Assembly: GCA_963823095.1 (NCBI GenBank)
Contig: CAWGKI010000004.1
Span: forward strand, 248,001-312,000
Reading direction: 5' to 3'
Source of the DNA: CAIVVT01 sp963823095
Lineage (GTDB): Bacteria; Acidobacteriota; Terriglobia; Bryobacterales; Bryobacteraceae
DNA length: 64,000 nucleotides
Shown: piece after piece, positions 1 to 8,839 of the stretch
Layout: every line of letters starts with the position of its first letter
Position numbering within the stretch: the first letter of the stretch is position 1
Notes under the pieces: generated by a model
Database searches by the model: none
What the model was told of the DNA's origin: nothing
What the model saw: only the letters and a program-made list of their open reading frames with translations
Position numbers and translations under genes: made by a program

Positions 1-1287
1 GGTCCCCATGATCCGGCCTAGAGACTGAGGCACAAGTTCCGCGGTCACCATCGCTAGGATCAGGTAGATGGCGCTGTGGACCCGCAGTGTATCGCGATCC
101 CGCCGGAAGGCGGCGCAGATCGCCGCGACCGCGAGCAATGACCACGCCCCCGCAAGCATCGGATCCGCCATGAGCACCCAACATCCAGCCAATGTGAGCA
201 AGATGGCGAATGTCGAGTAAGCATAGAAGTTGTGGTCGCGCTCGCGAGCCCGCTCGAGGATCGCGAACGAAACGAGATAGCAGGCCGCACCGCCTGTCAG
301 GCAGAACCAGCCGACACCCGCGGCGGCCGCGTGATCGATCCCGGCCAGCCGCAGCGCCCCGAGGATCGAGACCAGAAACGCCACCGAGGTTTGCCCGATC
401 TCGAAGCGGATGATCTTCAACTTGCGGAAGATCGTCCGGTCCACGGTGCTGCTGAGGTAGATGGTCAGCAACGCGATTTGCGATGCAAGCACGAGCCCCA
501 GGGACGGAGCCACTATTCCTTCCCCCGGCGTGGGCGCCACGGTCACCATCACGGTTACCAGCAGCACGGTCAGGTCCGCTGCTACGGCGACGATCCAACG
601 CAGACGCATCCAGCGGTCTCGGCACGCGGAGAACTCGACCGCCGCGGCCACCACCAGCACCGTGACAACGCACGCCGTAGTGTCGTGCGTTTCGCGGAAT
701 AGCGCCGCCGTGGCGCCCAGGGTAGTCAGGGTCACTATGGATGCGATGGAAGACACATTGCGCTTCCACGCGATCGTCAGTCCAAGCAGAACGAACGCCA
801 GCAGGACGGCCGACGCCGACTCAACCGGAAGCAGGTGGAACCGAACTGTCGTCTCCCACAGCATCGGAGCCAGGATCAGCGCCGAGGTGAGAGCGTATAT
901 CGCGCTATGCATCCGGTTGTCCGCGGCCCGGCGCGCGGCGAAGACGAGCCAACACCCCGCGTAGATCACCCCGGCGCCGACGCCGAGCAGGCCCACGATT
1001 CTGCCCTCGTCGGCTGTAGCGCGCAGAAGGTAAGCTCCGGCGATGCCGAGCAGTCCCCAGCCGATGGCAGGGATCAGGCTCTCGCTATGAAGCGGCCCGG
1101 CGGCTGCCGCTTCAGTGGTGAAAGCTTCAACCGGTATAGCGGCGGACGGCAATGCCGCCATGACGCTGGCGGCGGCAGGAGTTAAGCCAACGTTCGACTC
1201 CAGGGTGGTCAAACGGCGGCGCAGTTCGTCGACATTGCGGCTCAGTTCGTCGAGCCGGGCGTTCAGATCATCGCGCGTCTCCCCCAT
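1..1287 (-). CDS. Polytopic membrane protein, 3' end outside window
   Basis: The frame is open from an ATG at 1287 to the window edge, giving 429 residues with no stop, so the C-terminus is missing. A GGAGGG ribosome-binding site lies 5 bases before the ATG. The first 35 residues are charged and heptad-like (short coiled coil, DDLNARLDELSRNVDELR). After about residue 65 come many hydrophobic segments, roughly a dozen, separated by short basic loops. The start overlaps the end of the NrfD gene by 20 bp, so it is the last gene of the cytochrome/ferredoxin/NrfD operon. A coiled coil followed by many helices resembles DUF2339 membrane proteins, but I cannot assign the family with certainty. No catalytic motif is visible. 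Confidence 0.75.
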   Translation of the reverse strand, partial: MGETRDDLNARLDELSRNVDELRRRLTTLESNVGLTPAAASVMAALPSAAIPVEAFTTEAAAAGPLHSESLIPAIGWGLLGIAGAYLLRATADEGRIVGLLGVGAGVIYAGCWLVFAARRAADNRMHSAIYALTSALILAPMLWETTVRFHLLPVESASAVLLAFVLLGLTIAWKRNVSSIASIVTLTTLGATAALFRETHDTTACVVTVLVVAAAVEFSACRDRWMRLRWIVAVAADLTVLLVTVMVTVAPTPGEGIVAPSLGLVLASQIALLTIYLSSTVDRTIFRKLKIIRFEIGQTSVAFLVSILGALRLAGIDHAAAAGVGWFCLTGGAACYLVSFAILERARERDHNFYAYSTFAILLTLAGCWVLMADPMLAGAWSLLAVAAICAAFRRDRDTLRVHSAIYLILAMVTAELVPQSLGRIMGT

Positions 1288-2476
1288 GCAACCCTCCAAC
1301 GGATCGGACCTCGCCTGGCGCCCAAGGAGGCAGGAGCTTGGCCAGCCCCCACAGAATTGCGAACGGCAGAATCATCAGAATGATGGCGGGCAGCAGCCCT
1401 TCGCGCGTGATGAAGTCCAGTTTGTAGGTGGTGTAGCCGAGGAAGCTTTTCGAAAAGAGTTGTCCTCCAATTACGACATTCCAGCGCATGGCGAAAATCC
1501 CGACAAGCGTCAGGATCCCCGCGAACGCGTAGATCTGGCGGCGGCGGAAATCGGCCAGACGCACGAGTTGTGTCAGAGCGAGCAGAACCAGAGGAACCAC
1601 GGTTCCGGCGACGATTTGCAGCAGCACGTGCGAGATCCAAAGCCGCGAGTGAACCATGAAATCGAGCGATTGGAACGACTCGCCCGCCTCGTACATGCGG
1701 TGGATCAGATCCAGCATTTCGAGCGAGAAGTCAATGACGAACGTATAGAAGAGATAACGCGCGATCGTATCCAGGCAGCGCATATCGAGCGTCTGCCGGC
1801 GGATCTTCATCAGTGCCATGTACATCAGCATCACCAGCGCGATGCCCGACACCATGGCGGAAAACAGGAACACGACGGGCATCAACGGCGTGGACCACCA
1901 GGGATTGGCCTTGACCGAACCGAAGATGAATCCGACGTACCCATGCAGCAGAAATGCCGACGGGATGCCGATGACGGTGATGATGTAACCCACACGATCG
2001 TCGAGACGCAGGGAGGCCGGACTCAAATTGGTGGATCCGAGAGAAAGCAGCCTGTAAAGCTGGCGGGTGAGGCCCTTGCTCGATTGCGCCATCCGCACGA
2101 TATCCTTGCGATAGTCGAGCCAGATTTCCAACACCAGCACCACCATCAGGTACCACAGGTAGACGAAGCCGAACATGGCCATCGCCGACGAGCGGTGCGG
2201 CGTAGTGAACATTTCAAACGAGCGCTCCGGATGGCCGAGGTGCAACTGCAGCGGCAGCGGAGCCACCAGCATGAAAGCCAGCGCGGTGAGGAGCGCCAGG
2301 CGATAGGTCGGCTTCACGGCAGCCACGTTGAAGACGCGTTCGAGCGACGCCAGAATGAACGCTCCCGCGACCAGGCCGGTGATGAATGGGTAGAGGACGA
2401 TCAGAATGCTCCACTGAAGTTCGACTTCATTGGGGTACATGAAGCCTTCGACGCCTTTGATTATGTGTGGGTCCAT
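1268..2476 (-). CDS. nrfD: NrfD/PsrC-type membrane quinol oxidoreductase subunit
   Basis: A 402-residue integral membrane protein with about eight to ten hydrophobic helices, of the NrfD/PsrC (polysulfide reductase membrane subunit) type. Such subunits exchange electrons between the membrane quinone pool and an iron-sulfur partner. The partner is encoded immediately upstream (12 bp gap). A strong AGGAG site lies 7 bases before the ATG. Length and helix-rich composition fit the family. No molybdopterin catalytic subunit is encoded nearby, so the electron acceptor or donor is unknown. The next gene starts 20 bp inside its 3' end, which suggests translational coupling. The family assignment is fairly secure; the nrfD symbol marks the family rather than proven nitrite reduction. 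Confidence 0.85.
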   Translation of the reverse strand: MDPHIIKGVEGFMYPNEVELQWSILIVLYPFITGLVAGAFILASLERVFNVAAVKPTYRLALLTALAFMLVAPLPLQLHLGHPERSFEMFTTPHRSSAMAMFGFVYLWYLMVVLVLEIWLDYRKDIVRMAQSSKGLTRQLYRLLSLGSTNLSPASLRLDDRVGYIITVIGIPSAFLLHGYVGFIFGSVKANPWWSTPLMPVVFLFSAMVSGIALVMLMYMALMKIRRQTLDMRCLDTIARYLFYTFVIDFSLEMLDLIHRMYEAGESFQSLDFMVHSRLWISHVLLQIVAGTVVPLVLLALTQLVRLADFRRRQIYAFAGILTLVGIFAMRWNVVIGGQLFSKSFLGYTTYKLDFITREGLLPAIILMILPFAILWGLAKLLPPWAPGEVRSVGGLHGGDAR

Positions 2477-2488
2477 TGCTCGTCTCCT

Positions 2489-3244
2489 CTACCGCACCGA
2501 CTGGTCCAAAGACTTGTAATAGACCTTCGCGCCCGTGGCCATGTGGGGCTTGAGCACCTGAACGCTGTTGGTGCGCAGGAACTCGTGAACCGGATCCTTG
2601 GGGTCCTTCAAATCGGCCAGCTTGCGCGCTCCGGTGGGACAGACTTCGCAGCACGCCGTGGTCAGGCCTTGGCTGATGCGGTGGTAGCACAGCGTGCACT
2701 TGTCCACCACCTGCTTTTCCGGAAGGATGTAGCGGCATCCATAAGGGCAGGCCTGGACGCAGTAGCGGCACCCCAAGCAGTAAGTCTGATCGACCAGCAC
2801 AAGCCCGTCCGGCGTCTCGAAGGTGGCTCCGACGGGGCACACCTGTACGCACGGAGAATGCTCGCAGTGGTTGCACAGCTTGGGCACGAAGAAACTCTTC
2901 GCTCCGGGGCGGGACTTCTCGGTGAATCCTCCGAACGCGCCGTCGGGCGAATCTACCTCGGGATGGTCCGACTCCGGCCAGGCTCCCACTTCATACCGCT
3001 CCACCCAAGTGCGGAAATAGCCGCGCGGCACGCCGTTTTCTTCCGCGCAGCCGCGAACGCAATTGCCGCAGCCGATGCACTTTTCTATGTCGATCACCAT
3101 CGCCCAATAGTGATCCGCCATCAGGTATTTCGATGCCGGCTCCGTCTCGGATCCGTTCAACCGGTCCAGGTACGCGGCTGCTGCCGGGGTGACGATGAGG
3201 AGCTTTGTAACCCGAGAGAGTAATTCGCGCCGTGTCGTATTCAT
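2489..3244 (-). CDS. nrfC: Four-cluster [4Fe-4S] ferredoxin-like electron transfer subunit (NrfC/PsrB type)
   Basis: A 251-residue iron-sulfur protein. It begins with a Tat-like signal (TTRRELLSRVTKLLIV, residues 3-18), so it probably acts on the periplasmic face. Four cysteine groups follow: CIGCGNCVRGC at 56-66, CNHCEHSPCVQVCP at about 124-137, CLGCRYCVQACP at 156-167, and CTLCYH plus CCEVCP at 183-203. These match the four clusters of NrfC/PsrB/HybA-like subunits, which pass electrons between NrfD and a catalytic or heme partner. I chose the ATG at 3244 because AGGAGAG precedes it and because residues translated from further upstream are unlike the family. It sits between the cytochrome gene (10 bp gap) and nrfD (12 bp gap) in one operon. 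Confidence 0.88.
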   Translation of the reverse strand: MNTTRRELLSRVTKLLIVTPAAAAYLDRLNGSETEPASKYLMADHYWAMVIDIEKCIGCGNCVRGCAEENGVPRGYFRTWVERYEVGAWPESDHPEVDSPDGAFGGFTEKSRPGAKSFFVPKLCNHCEHSPCVQVCPVGATFETPDGLVLVDQTYCLGCRYCVQACPYGCRYILPEKQVVDKCTLCYHRISQGLTTACCEVCPTGARKLADLKDPKDPVHEFLRTNSVQVLKPHMATGAKVYYKSLDQSVR

Positions 3245-3254
3245 GGCTTCTCTC

Positions 3255-3704
3255 CTACCCGATCTTCGGGCTGTGCGGCTGGTGGCAAGTCTTGCATGGC
3301 TCCGTGCCCGCGTGGTCGCGCACCACGACTTGCGGGAAGCCCTTGGGCTTGGCCGAAAGCGCGGCATGGCAGCGCGGGCAAAGCGACGTGGTGTCGGGCA
3401 GCACCGGCTTGCTCTTCGAGGGGTCGTCGGCATGTGCGGCCTGCGCCCAGTGGCACGCCTCGCAACTCACTCCGGCGTGCTTCCCGCTCTTCAATTCCTT
3501 GAGCTTGTCTTCGTGGCACATCTCACAGGTTGCCCGGCCCGCGAAATGGATCGGGCGCGCGCGCACATCGTCCAGAGCGCCTGCCCGGAAATGGCCGTAC
3601 TTCCCGAATCCGGTTGGCACAAGAACCTGCCGGGCGATCAGGAAGACCACGAACCCTGCCCCGAACAGAACCGCCAGGCGGATCAAATGGCCAGCATCTT
3701 TCAC
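3255..3704 (-). CDS. Membrane-anchored tetraheme cytochrome c
   Basis: 149 residues starting at GTG 3704, preceded by AAAGGAGA with good spacing; longer frames upstream look non-coding. Residues 8-30 form one hydrophobic anchor or uncleaved signal. Four CxxCH heme sites follow: CEMCH (60-64), CEACH (81-85), CPRCH (109-113) and CKTCH (137-141). Extra histidines at about 38, 53, 76, 91, 131 and 144 could be distal ligands. It is the first gene of the cytochrome/ferredoxin/NrfD operon and probably the periplasmic electron carrier of that complex, in the style of NrfB or Hmc/Qrc modules. It is much shorter than NrfA or octaheme enzymes and shows no sign of being catalytic. Confidence 0.85.
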   Translation of the reverse strand: MKDAGHLIRLAVLFGAGFVVFLIARQVLVPTGFGKYGHFRAGALDDVRARPIHFAGRATCEMCHEDKLKELKSGKHAGVSCEACHWAQAAHADDPSKSKPVLPDTTSLCPRCHAALSAKPKGFPQVVVRDHAGTEPCKTCHQPHSPKIG

Positions 3705-4043
3705 GCGGGTCTCCTTTGGCCTGGAAATGTACGCAATTGAGACTCCAATCGGATATAGGGGCCTGAAGTGCTGAAGAATTCCGCACTTTTGCCAGCGCCC
3801 TGCGGCTTTACACCCACCTGTTGAGGTTCTTGGCAGCGGCTGCCCCACTGAATGTCGGTATTGCCCACAGGTCTTGGGTTCCTGGAAGGGCGTCAGCGGT
3901 GAATGCGGAGGCTCATCTGACGCAGGAACCGTTCTGGCGTCATGCCGGGGTCCTGCTGGCATGCCAGGGCGTACCGCCCAGCCAGGTGTGCGATGGCCCA
4001 GCTTCCGGCCGGCGTTTCATGAGTCGTGTACGCATCCGGCGCC

Positions 4044-4163
4044 GTGGGGCAGGATGGCTTCCTGCGCGGCGGTTGCCTACCGCCGCCGTCTCGCGCCGCC
4101 GTCTCGCGCCAAAGTCCCAGTTGGCTGATTGCCGTTCGGCCGCAGCTTGCCAAGCTGCCCCAC
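4044..4163. repeat. GTGGGGC modular palindromic element, copy 1 (two inverted units)
   Basis: This lies in the gene-free stretch 3705-4306. The left unit is GTGGGGC at 4044-4050, hairpin 1 at 4049-4065 (GCAGGA/TCCTGC) and hairpin 2 at 4068-4084 (GGCGGT/ACCGCC). After a spacer comes a right unit in inverse orientation ending in GCCCCAC at 4157-4163, with the palindrome AGCTTGCCAAGCT next to it. Sequence from about 4094 to 4224 is also similar, in reverse complement, to 43624-43755. I see no gene in the remainder of this gap. Confidence 0.75.
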
Positions 4164-4306
4164 AACAGCGCCCTCGGCCTTGCGCACTCACACACTCGGC
4201 TTCCGGCCACTTTGCCAGGCGATCGCGACGGCGTCCATTTGTGTCTCGCACAACCAAGGCATTTCCTTGCCCTCTCCCGCGTCCGATTTGATAGCATCTT
4301 GGGGAC

Positions 4307-5455
4307 ATGCTGTTCACTGCTGCGATCCTCGGGATTTTCGTATACGGCATGATCGCTGCCATGCTGGGCACGATCCTGCCAGACCTCTCCAAGAAGTACT
4401 CGCTTTCCCCAAAGCAAAACGGAAACATCGCCTTGATCCAGGCCATCGGCCTGATGATCGGCTCATTCTTCAGCGGTCCGCTGATGGACCTGTACGGCAA
4501 GCAATTGGGCATGCTGCTCGGCCTCGGGTTGGTCGCGCTGGCCCTGCTCTCTCTGCGCAGCGTCCCCGGCTACGCGCTGGTTGCCACGGCGATGCTGGTG
4601 CTCGGATTGGGTGGTGGCGTGTTGGTGAGCGGAGCGAACGGATTGAACTCCGAGATCGCTGCCGGCATGCAGACTAACACCAGTTCGGTCGCCAACCTGT
4701 TGAACCTGTTCTTCGGCCTGGGCGGGCTGGTGACGCCGCTGGTGGCCGCGAACCTGTTTAAGAGCGACTCTAAGAAGCTGACGCTCTTCGCCGCCGTGCT
4801 CGCCCTCGTCGCGCTCGCCGCCAGCGTCATAGCTCCTTACCCGGCTGCTTCCGGCAAGGTGGCCTTCAATTTTGCGATGGCGACCAAGCTGATCACCGAC
4901 CCGCACCTGATCCTGCCGGCGCTCTTCCTCTTCCTATATGTCGCCTGCGAAGTCGGCGTGTGGAACTGGCTGGCGCGTCACCTGATCGCCCAGGGCGTTC
5001 CGGAAAAGCGGGCCATGACCATCCTCTCGCTGGGCTTCGCGCTCGGCCTGATCGTCGGCCGCGTCGGCATCTCGCGGGTTTTGCAGACCGTCGATCCGAA
5101 GACCGTGCTGCTCGGCGCGGCCATTGCGATGGCAGTGACCACCTACCTGATGCTGCAGAGCAAGAACCCAACCGTCGCCTGGATCGCGATCTTCCTCGGT
5201 GGCCTAGCCATGGCGCCTGTCTTCCCGACGACGCTCGGCTACGTCAGCGACGCCTTCAAGACCGCGGGCACGGAAGCCACGGCTCTCGGCATCGCCATCA
5301 CGGCAGGCTGGGCGGGCATCGTTGCTTCCAGCCCCATCATCGGCGGGATCGCCGGCGACGACCCGAAGGGACTCAAGAAAGCGCTGCTGCTGCTGCCCGT
5401 GGCCTCCGTCATCATGGCGGTGGTTGCGTTCGTCATGCCCGCGACTGTGAAGTAA
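4307..5455 (+). CDS. Major facilitator superfamily transporter
   Basis: A 382-residue inner-membrane protein with about twelve hydrophobic helices and the MFS two-half layout. The loop after helix 2 (GPLMDLYGKQLGMLLG) resembles the MFS motif A (GxLaDrxGrkxxl). The substrate cannot be read from sequence; the overall look is of the sugar (FucP-like) branch, which is only a guess. The gene stands alone: upstream is a repeat-filled gap and downstream is a repeat plus a strong hairpin, followed by the convergent dtd gene. The ATG at 4307 has only a weak GGGGA before it. The length is slightly short for the family but no helix is obviously missing. Confidence 0.85.
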   Translation: MLFTAAILGIFVYGMIAAMLGTILPDLSKKYSLSPKQNGNIALIQAIGLMIGSFFSGPLMDLYGKQLGMLLGLGLVALALLSLRSVPGYALVATAMLVLGLGGGVLVSGANGLNSEIAAGMQTNTSSVANLLNLFFGLGGLVTPLVAANLFKSDSKKLTLFAAVLALVALAASVIAPYPAASGKVAFNFAMATKLITDPHLILPALFLFLYVACEVGVWNWLARHLIAQGVPEKRAMTILSLGFALGLIVGRVGISRVLQTVDPKTVLLGAAIAMAVTTYLMLQSKNPTVAWIAIFLGGLAMAPVFPTTLGYVSDAFKTAGTEATALGIAITAGWAGIVASSPIIGGIAGDDPKGLKKALLLLPVASVIMAVVAFVMPATVK

Positions 5456-5460
5456 GTTGT

Positions 5461-5510
5461 AGTAGGGCGGATCACCTGATCCGCTGCCGACGCCCACGTC
5501 GGCCCACTAC
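5461..5510. repeat. Modular palindromic element, diverged copy 2 (single unit)
   Basis: It begins GTAGGGC rather than GTGGGGC. The palindromes GGATC-ACCT-GATCC (5469-5482) and GCCGACG-CCCA-CGTCGGC (5486-5502, overlapping ends) follow, and the copy closes with GCCCACTAC. It has the same head, hairpin, GC, hairpin order as the other copies but unrelated stem sequences. It sits 5 bp after the MFS stop codon. Confidence 0.6.
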
Positions 5511-5523
5511 CTTCGTTCAGTAG

Positions 5524-5552
5524 ACGGGTGAACGCCGCAAGCGTTCACCCGT
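5524..5552 (+). terminator. Hairpin between convergent MFS and dtd genes
   Basis: A perfect 12-bp stem (ACGGGTGAACGC, loop CGCAA, then GCGTTCACCCGT), followed by TCTTCG. It lies 69 bp after the MFS stop and 8 bp before the end of dtd on the other strand, so it can act as a terminator for one or both genes. The U-tract is weak. Confidence 0.65.
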
Positions 5553-5560
5553 TCTTCGTC

Positions 5561-5992
5561 TCAATGAGGAATGTGACAGGGCCCTTCGTTCGTCAACGTG
5601 ACCGACATCATGGCGCGGAACACGCCCGTCCGCGTCTCCACTCCTTGCGCGCGAGCCTGCGCCACGAAATGCTCGTAGAGCCCGTTCGCCTGCTCGGGCG
5701 GCGCGGCCATGTCGAAGCTGGGACGCCGGCCCTTGCGGGTGTCGCCATACAGCGTGAATTGCGAGACCACCAGCAGCGCGCCGCCGGTGTCCCGTAGGCT
5801 GAGATTCATCTTCCCCGCGGCGTCTTCAAATATGCGCAGCCCCAGCACCTTTTCGAGCAGCGCCTCCGCATCGGCCTCGGTGTCTTCTCTTCGGACTCCC
5901 AGCAACACCAGCAGCCCCTCGCCGATCGAGCCGGTGACGCTCCCTTCCACTTCAACGCGGGCCGACGAGACCCGCTGAATCAACGCGCGCAA
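5561..5992 (-). CDS. dtd: D-aminoacyl-tRNA deacylase
   Basis: Hydrolyses D-amino acids (and mischarged glycine) from tRNA, recycling the tRNA in the cytoplasm. 143 residues, close to the usual 145-150. The opening LRALIQRVSSARVEVEG and the middle LLVVSQFTLYGDT match the family signature; the latter carries the SQFTLY catalytic segment. Near the C-terminus TNEGPCH corresponds to the NxGPvT motif, with CH in place of VT, which is a small deviation. I chose the TTG at 5992 because AAGGAGA precedes it by 5 bases; a longer frame would run into the repeat element at 6012. It appears monocistronic, convergent with the MFS gene. Confidence 0.9.
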   Translation of the reverse strand: MRALIQRVSSARVEVEGSVTGSIGEGLLVLLGVRREDTEADAEALLEKVLGLRIFEDAAGKMNLSLRDTGGALLVVSQFTLYGDTRKGRRPSFDMAAPPEQANGLYEHFVAQARAQGVETRTGVFRAMMSVTLTNEGPCHIPH

Positions 5993-6011
5993 AACTTCTC
6001 CTTGCCTTGAG

Positions 6012-6109
6012 ATGGGGCGGCTCTCCAGAGCCGCGCGGGGCCTCCGGCCCCGCAACTAACTTGAGCGGGCTCTGGAGAGCCCGCGCGGGCCTGGACGGCC
6101 CGCCCCACA
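6012..6109. repeat. GTGGGGC modular palindromic element, copy 3 (two inverted units)
   Basis: It starts ATGGGGC and ends GCCCCAC. Hairpins in order are GGCTC-TCCA-GAGCC, GCGGGGC-CTCC-GGCCCCGC (overlapping edges), a short spacer, GCGGGCTC-TGGA-GAGCCCGC and CGGGCC-TGGA-CGGCCCG. It fills the gap between the amidohydrolase stop (6117) and the dtd start (5992). Confidence 0.8.
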
Positions 6110-6116
6110 CGCTCGA

Positions 6117-7436
6117 TTACGGCCGCGCCATGTACTTCTTGTACAGCCGCGTGTGCTTCGTTTCCAGATCCACTTCACTGCCGCGGATGAACAGCATCTT
6201 GACGCTGGTCTTCACTTCCAGCAGGTCCCCGTCGGTCACCACCAGATCCGCGACCTTGCCCTGCTCGATCGAACCGTAGTCCTTATCGATGCCCCAGATC
6301 TCGGCAGCGCTCAGCGTCACCGAACGCAGCGCCGCATCATACGGCAATCCAAACGGCACGCCTTGCGACGCCTGATACGGCAGGTTGCGCGCGAACTGCT
6401 CATCGAATGTCCCGAAGCAGAACTTCACGCCCGCGTCGTTTAGCTTCGCCGGCAGAGTATACGGCTCATCGTACGGATCGTCTTCCTCGTCCGCTCCCAC
6501 CTGCGTGCGTCCCAGAATCACGGGGATCTTCTTCTTCGCAATCGTCGCCAGCGCCGCGCCCGGCTTGCGCACGCCGGCCAGAACGAGTTTCACGTTCTGC
6601 TTATCCGCGAATTCAATGGCTTCCTTGATCTCGCGCTCATGTTCGGCGAAGACAATCAGCGGGACCGTGCCGTCCAGCACCTGAATCATTGCTTCAAACT
6701 TCAAGTCCGCTTTAACGGGCAGGCCGCCCTTCTTCGCGGTCCAATACGCGCGGGCATCGTCAAAGAAGCCGTTCAGCTCCTGCACCTGCTTGTCGCGCTG
6801 CAGCTTCGAGTCGGAATACTTGCCGCGCGTCCGGGCGAACGTCGTGGGATCGAAGCTGACCGCATTGATGGCGGGATAGCTCAGGTGCATGCCGCCGGCG
6901 CGCCGCACCTCCATCTCTTCCCAGGTCCACCCGGCCAGATGCGCCAGCGAAATCTGCCCGCCGATGATCTGCGCATTGGGACCCCGTGAACCGCGTCCTT
7001 CCGGTGACGCGGGCAGCAGCGCCGTCATCGTGATTCCGTTAGCCCGCACGACGGGGATATGTTCGCTCTCGGGGTTCACAGCGATGATGGGGCGCAACTG
7101 CGGATCGAACGTTCCCAGTTCGCCCGTGTCGTTGGTTTCGCGGATCGAACCGATCTCCGCCAGACCCACCATCGAACCCGAGTTGATCATGCCCGGCCAC
7201 ACATGCAGGCCCTTGCCGTCGATCACCTTCACCTTCACCTTTGGTGCGGCCACCTTCGTGCCGACCTCGGCGATCCTGCCATCCACAACCAGCACGCTCG
7301 CGTTGTCGATCTTCGAGCCCGACACCGGGTGCACCGTGACGTTCTTCAGCAGAAACGATCCGCCGCCCCCGGCCGGAGCCGCCGCGGCCGCCAGCACTAC
7401 GATGAACGACAGACTGGCAATCAGAGCCTTATTCAT
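6117..7436 (-). CDS. Secreted amidohydrolase-like protein lacking the HxH metal site
   Basis: 439 residues with a signal peptide (residues 1-20, MNKALIASLSFIVVLAAAAA). The amidohydrolase N-terminal beta-sandwich (VTVHPVSG...VLVDGRIAEVG) and the C-terminal TLSAAEIWG...GSIEQGKVADLVV tail are clear. Where active members carry PGxIDxHxH, this protein reads PGMINSGSMVG, so the two first metal-ligand histidines are absent. It is therefore probably non-hydrolytic, or a partner subunit of the adjacent paralogues. The ATG at 7436 has AGGAGG before it and lies inside the end of the upstream paralogue (8 bp overlap), making it third in a three-gene operon. The substrate is unknown; imidazolonepropionase-like family members act on cyclic amides or dipeptides. 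Confidence 0.82.
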   Translation of the reverse strand: MNKALIASLSFIVVLAAAAAPAGGGGSFLLKNVTVHPVSGSKIDNASVLVVDGRIAEVGTKVAAPKVKVKVIDGKGLHVWPGMINSGSMVGLAEIGSIRETNDTGELGTFDPQLRPIIAVNPESEHIPVVRANGITMTALLPASPEGRGSRGPNAQIIGGQISLAHLAGWTWEEMEVRRAGGMHLSYPAINAVSFDPTTFARTRGKYSDSKLQRDKQVQELNGFFDDARAYWTAKKGGLPVKADLKFEAMIQVLDGTVPLIVFAEHEREIKEAIEFADKQNVKLVLAGVRKPGAALATIAKKKIPVILGRTQVGADEEDDPYDEPYTLPAKLNDAGVKFCFGTFDEQFARNLPYQASQGVPFGLPYDAALRSVTLSAAEIWGIDKDYGSIEQGKVADLVVTDGDLLEVKTSVKMLFIRGSEVDLETKHTRLYKKYMARP

Positions 7437-8839
7437 ATTGGCCTCCTGCCTGTGGCTTGGCGCCCTTCGAGCCGAGCTTATCGGCCGGCTTGTCTCCTGG
7501 CTTCTCAGTGGCCTTCTCCGTCGCCTTTTCTTTGTCCAACAAGCCCTTCTTCTCCGCTTCCTTTCGCGAACGGGCCGCGACGTCGGAGTCACGGTCGAAA
7601 TACTGAATGCCGTCGATGAAGACGCGCTCCACCTTGCTATACATCGAGAGCGGGTCCTTATCGTAGACCACCAGATCGGCCTGCTTGCCCGCCTCGATGG
7701 ACCCGACATAGCGGTCGATGCCGAGCTGCTTGGCCGGGTTGATCGTGATCAGCGCCAGCGCTTCGTCTTCGGTGAGACCGCCGTACTTCATCGTCTTGCC
7801 CGCTTCCGTATTCAGGCGCGTCGAAAGGTCGCCCCCGCTGGCATCGTCGGAGTTCAAGCGACGTGAGAACGCCTTTCTTCGTCAGCACCGCGGCGTTGTA
7901 TGGGATCGCGTCATAGGCCTCGATCTTGTAGCCCCACCAGTCGCTGAACGTGGATGCTCCGGCGCCATGCGCCTTGATCTCATTGGCTACCTTGTAGCCT
8001 TCCAGAACGTGCTGCAGCGTTGCGATCTTGAACCCGAATTCGTCGGCCACGCGCAGCAGCATCAGAATCTCGTCGGCGCGGTAGCAATGCGCGTGCACCA
8101 GCCGTTTGCCTTCCAGCACCTCCACCAGCGGTTCCAGCTTCAAATCCCTGCGCGGCGGCAAGACGCTTTCGCCCTTGGCCTTGCGCGCCTCGTAGTTCTT
8201 CCAGTCCGCTTGATACTGCTTCGCCTGCGTAAAGGCTTCGCGAATCACATCCTCAACGCCCATGCGCGTGCCGGGATAGCGCGGCGCCACGTTGCTGCCG
8301 CCAAACGGGCTCTGCCCGCCCTGTCCCTGGCGCTTGGGATTCTCGCCCAGCGCGAACTTGATGCTCGGCTTGGCCTCTTTCATCACCAGCCCGTCGGCGT
8401 CCTTGCCCCAGCGCATTTTCAGCACGACGTTCAATCCGCCGATGGCGTTGGCGGAGCCGTGCATCGTGTTCACTATCGTCGTGCCTCCCGCCAGGTCGCG
8501 GTAGATCGCAATCGACTCGGGGTTCACCACCTCTTTCATGTCCACCATCGACGACACGGAAACGCTGCCTTCATTGATGGAGTCCAGCGCGATGTGCGTG
8601 TGGCAGTCGATGATTCCCGGGATCACGTGCTTGCCGCTGACGTCAATTACTTTTGCGCCAGCCGGCGTGAGCACCTTCTCGCCGACTTCGGCAATCAAGC
8701 CATCCTTGATGACCACCGAGCCCGTGAGCGTTCCGTTCGTTACGGTGTGAATGGTCGCGTTCTGCAAGACGATGGCCTGCTGCGCGCAGGCAATTCCGCA
8801 TGTCACGGCAATCGTCAATAAGGTCCGTGCCGCTTTCAT
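7429..8839 (-). CDS. Secreted amidohydrolase with intact metal site, frameshifted at about 7856
   Basis: The middle paralogue. It has a signal peptide (residues 1-19), then PGIIDCHTHIALDS with the HxH metal pair, VHAHCYRADE, IATLQHVLEGYK and, after the frame break, NSDDASG with the catalytic Asp. It therefore carries the full amidohydrolase ligand set. As written the frame breaks after GVLTSL. Removing one base from the AA/TT pair at 7856-7857 joins it to the C-terminal part (TMKYGGLTEDEALALITINP and GSIEAGKQADLVVYD). A Lys/Glu-rich tail of about 40 residues ends the protein. It starts with a 4-bp ATGA overlap at 8836-8839 and has GAGGAGG as ribosome-binding site. Sequencing error and true inactivation cannot be separated here. 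Confidence 0.82.

Noticed and set aside
1115..3223. Long plus-strand open frame (about 700 codons) opposite the NrfD/ferredoxin genes
   Set aside because: Composition is His/Gln/Arg-rich with no family motif, and it is exactly antisense to well-supported genes; high GC leaves such frames open by chance.
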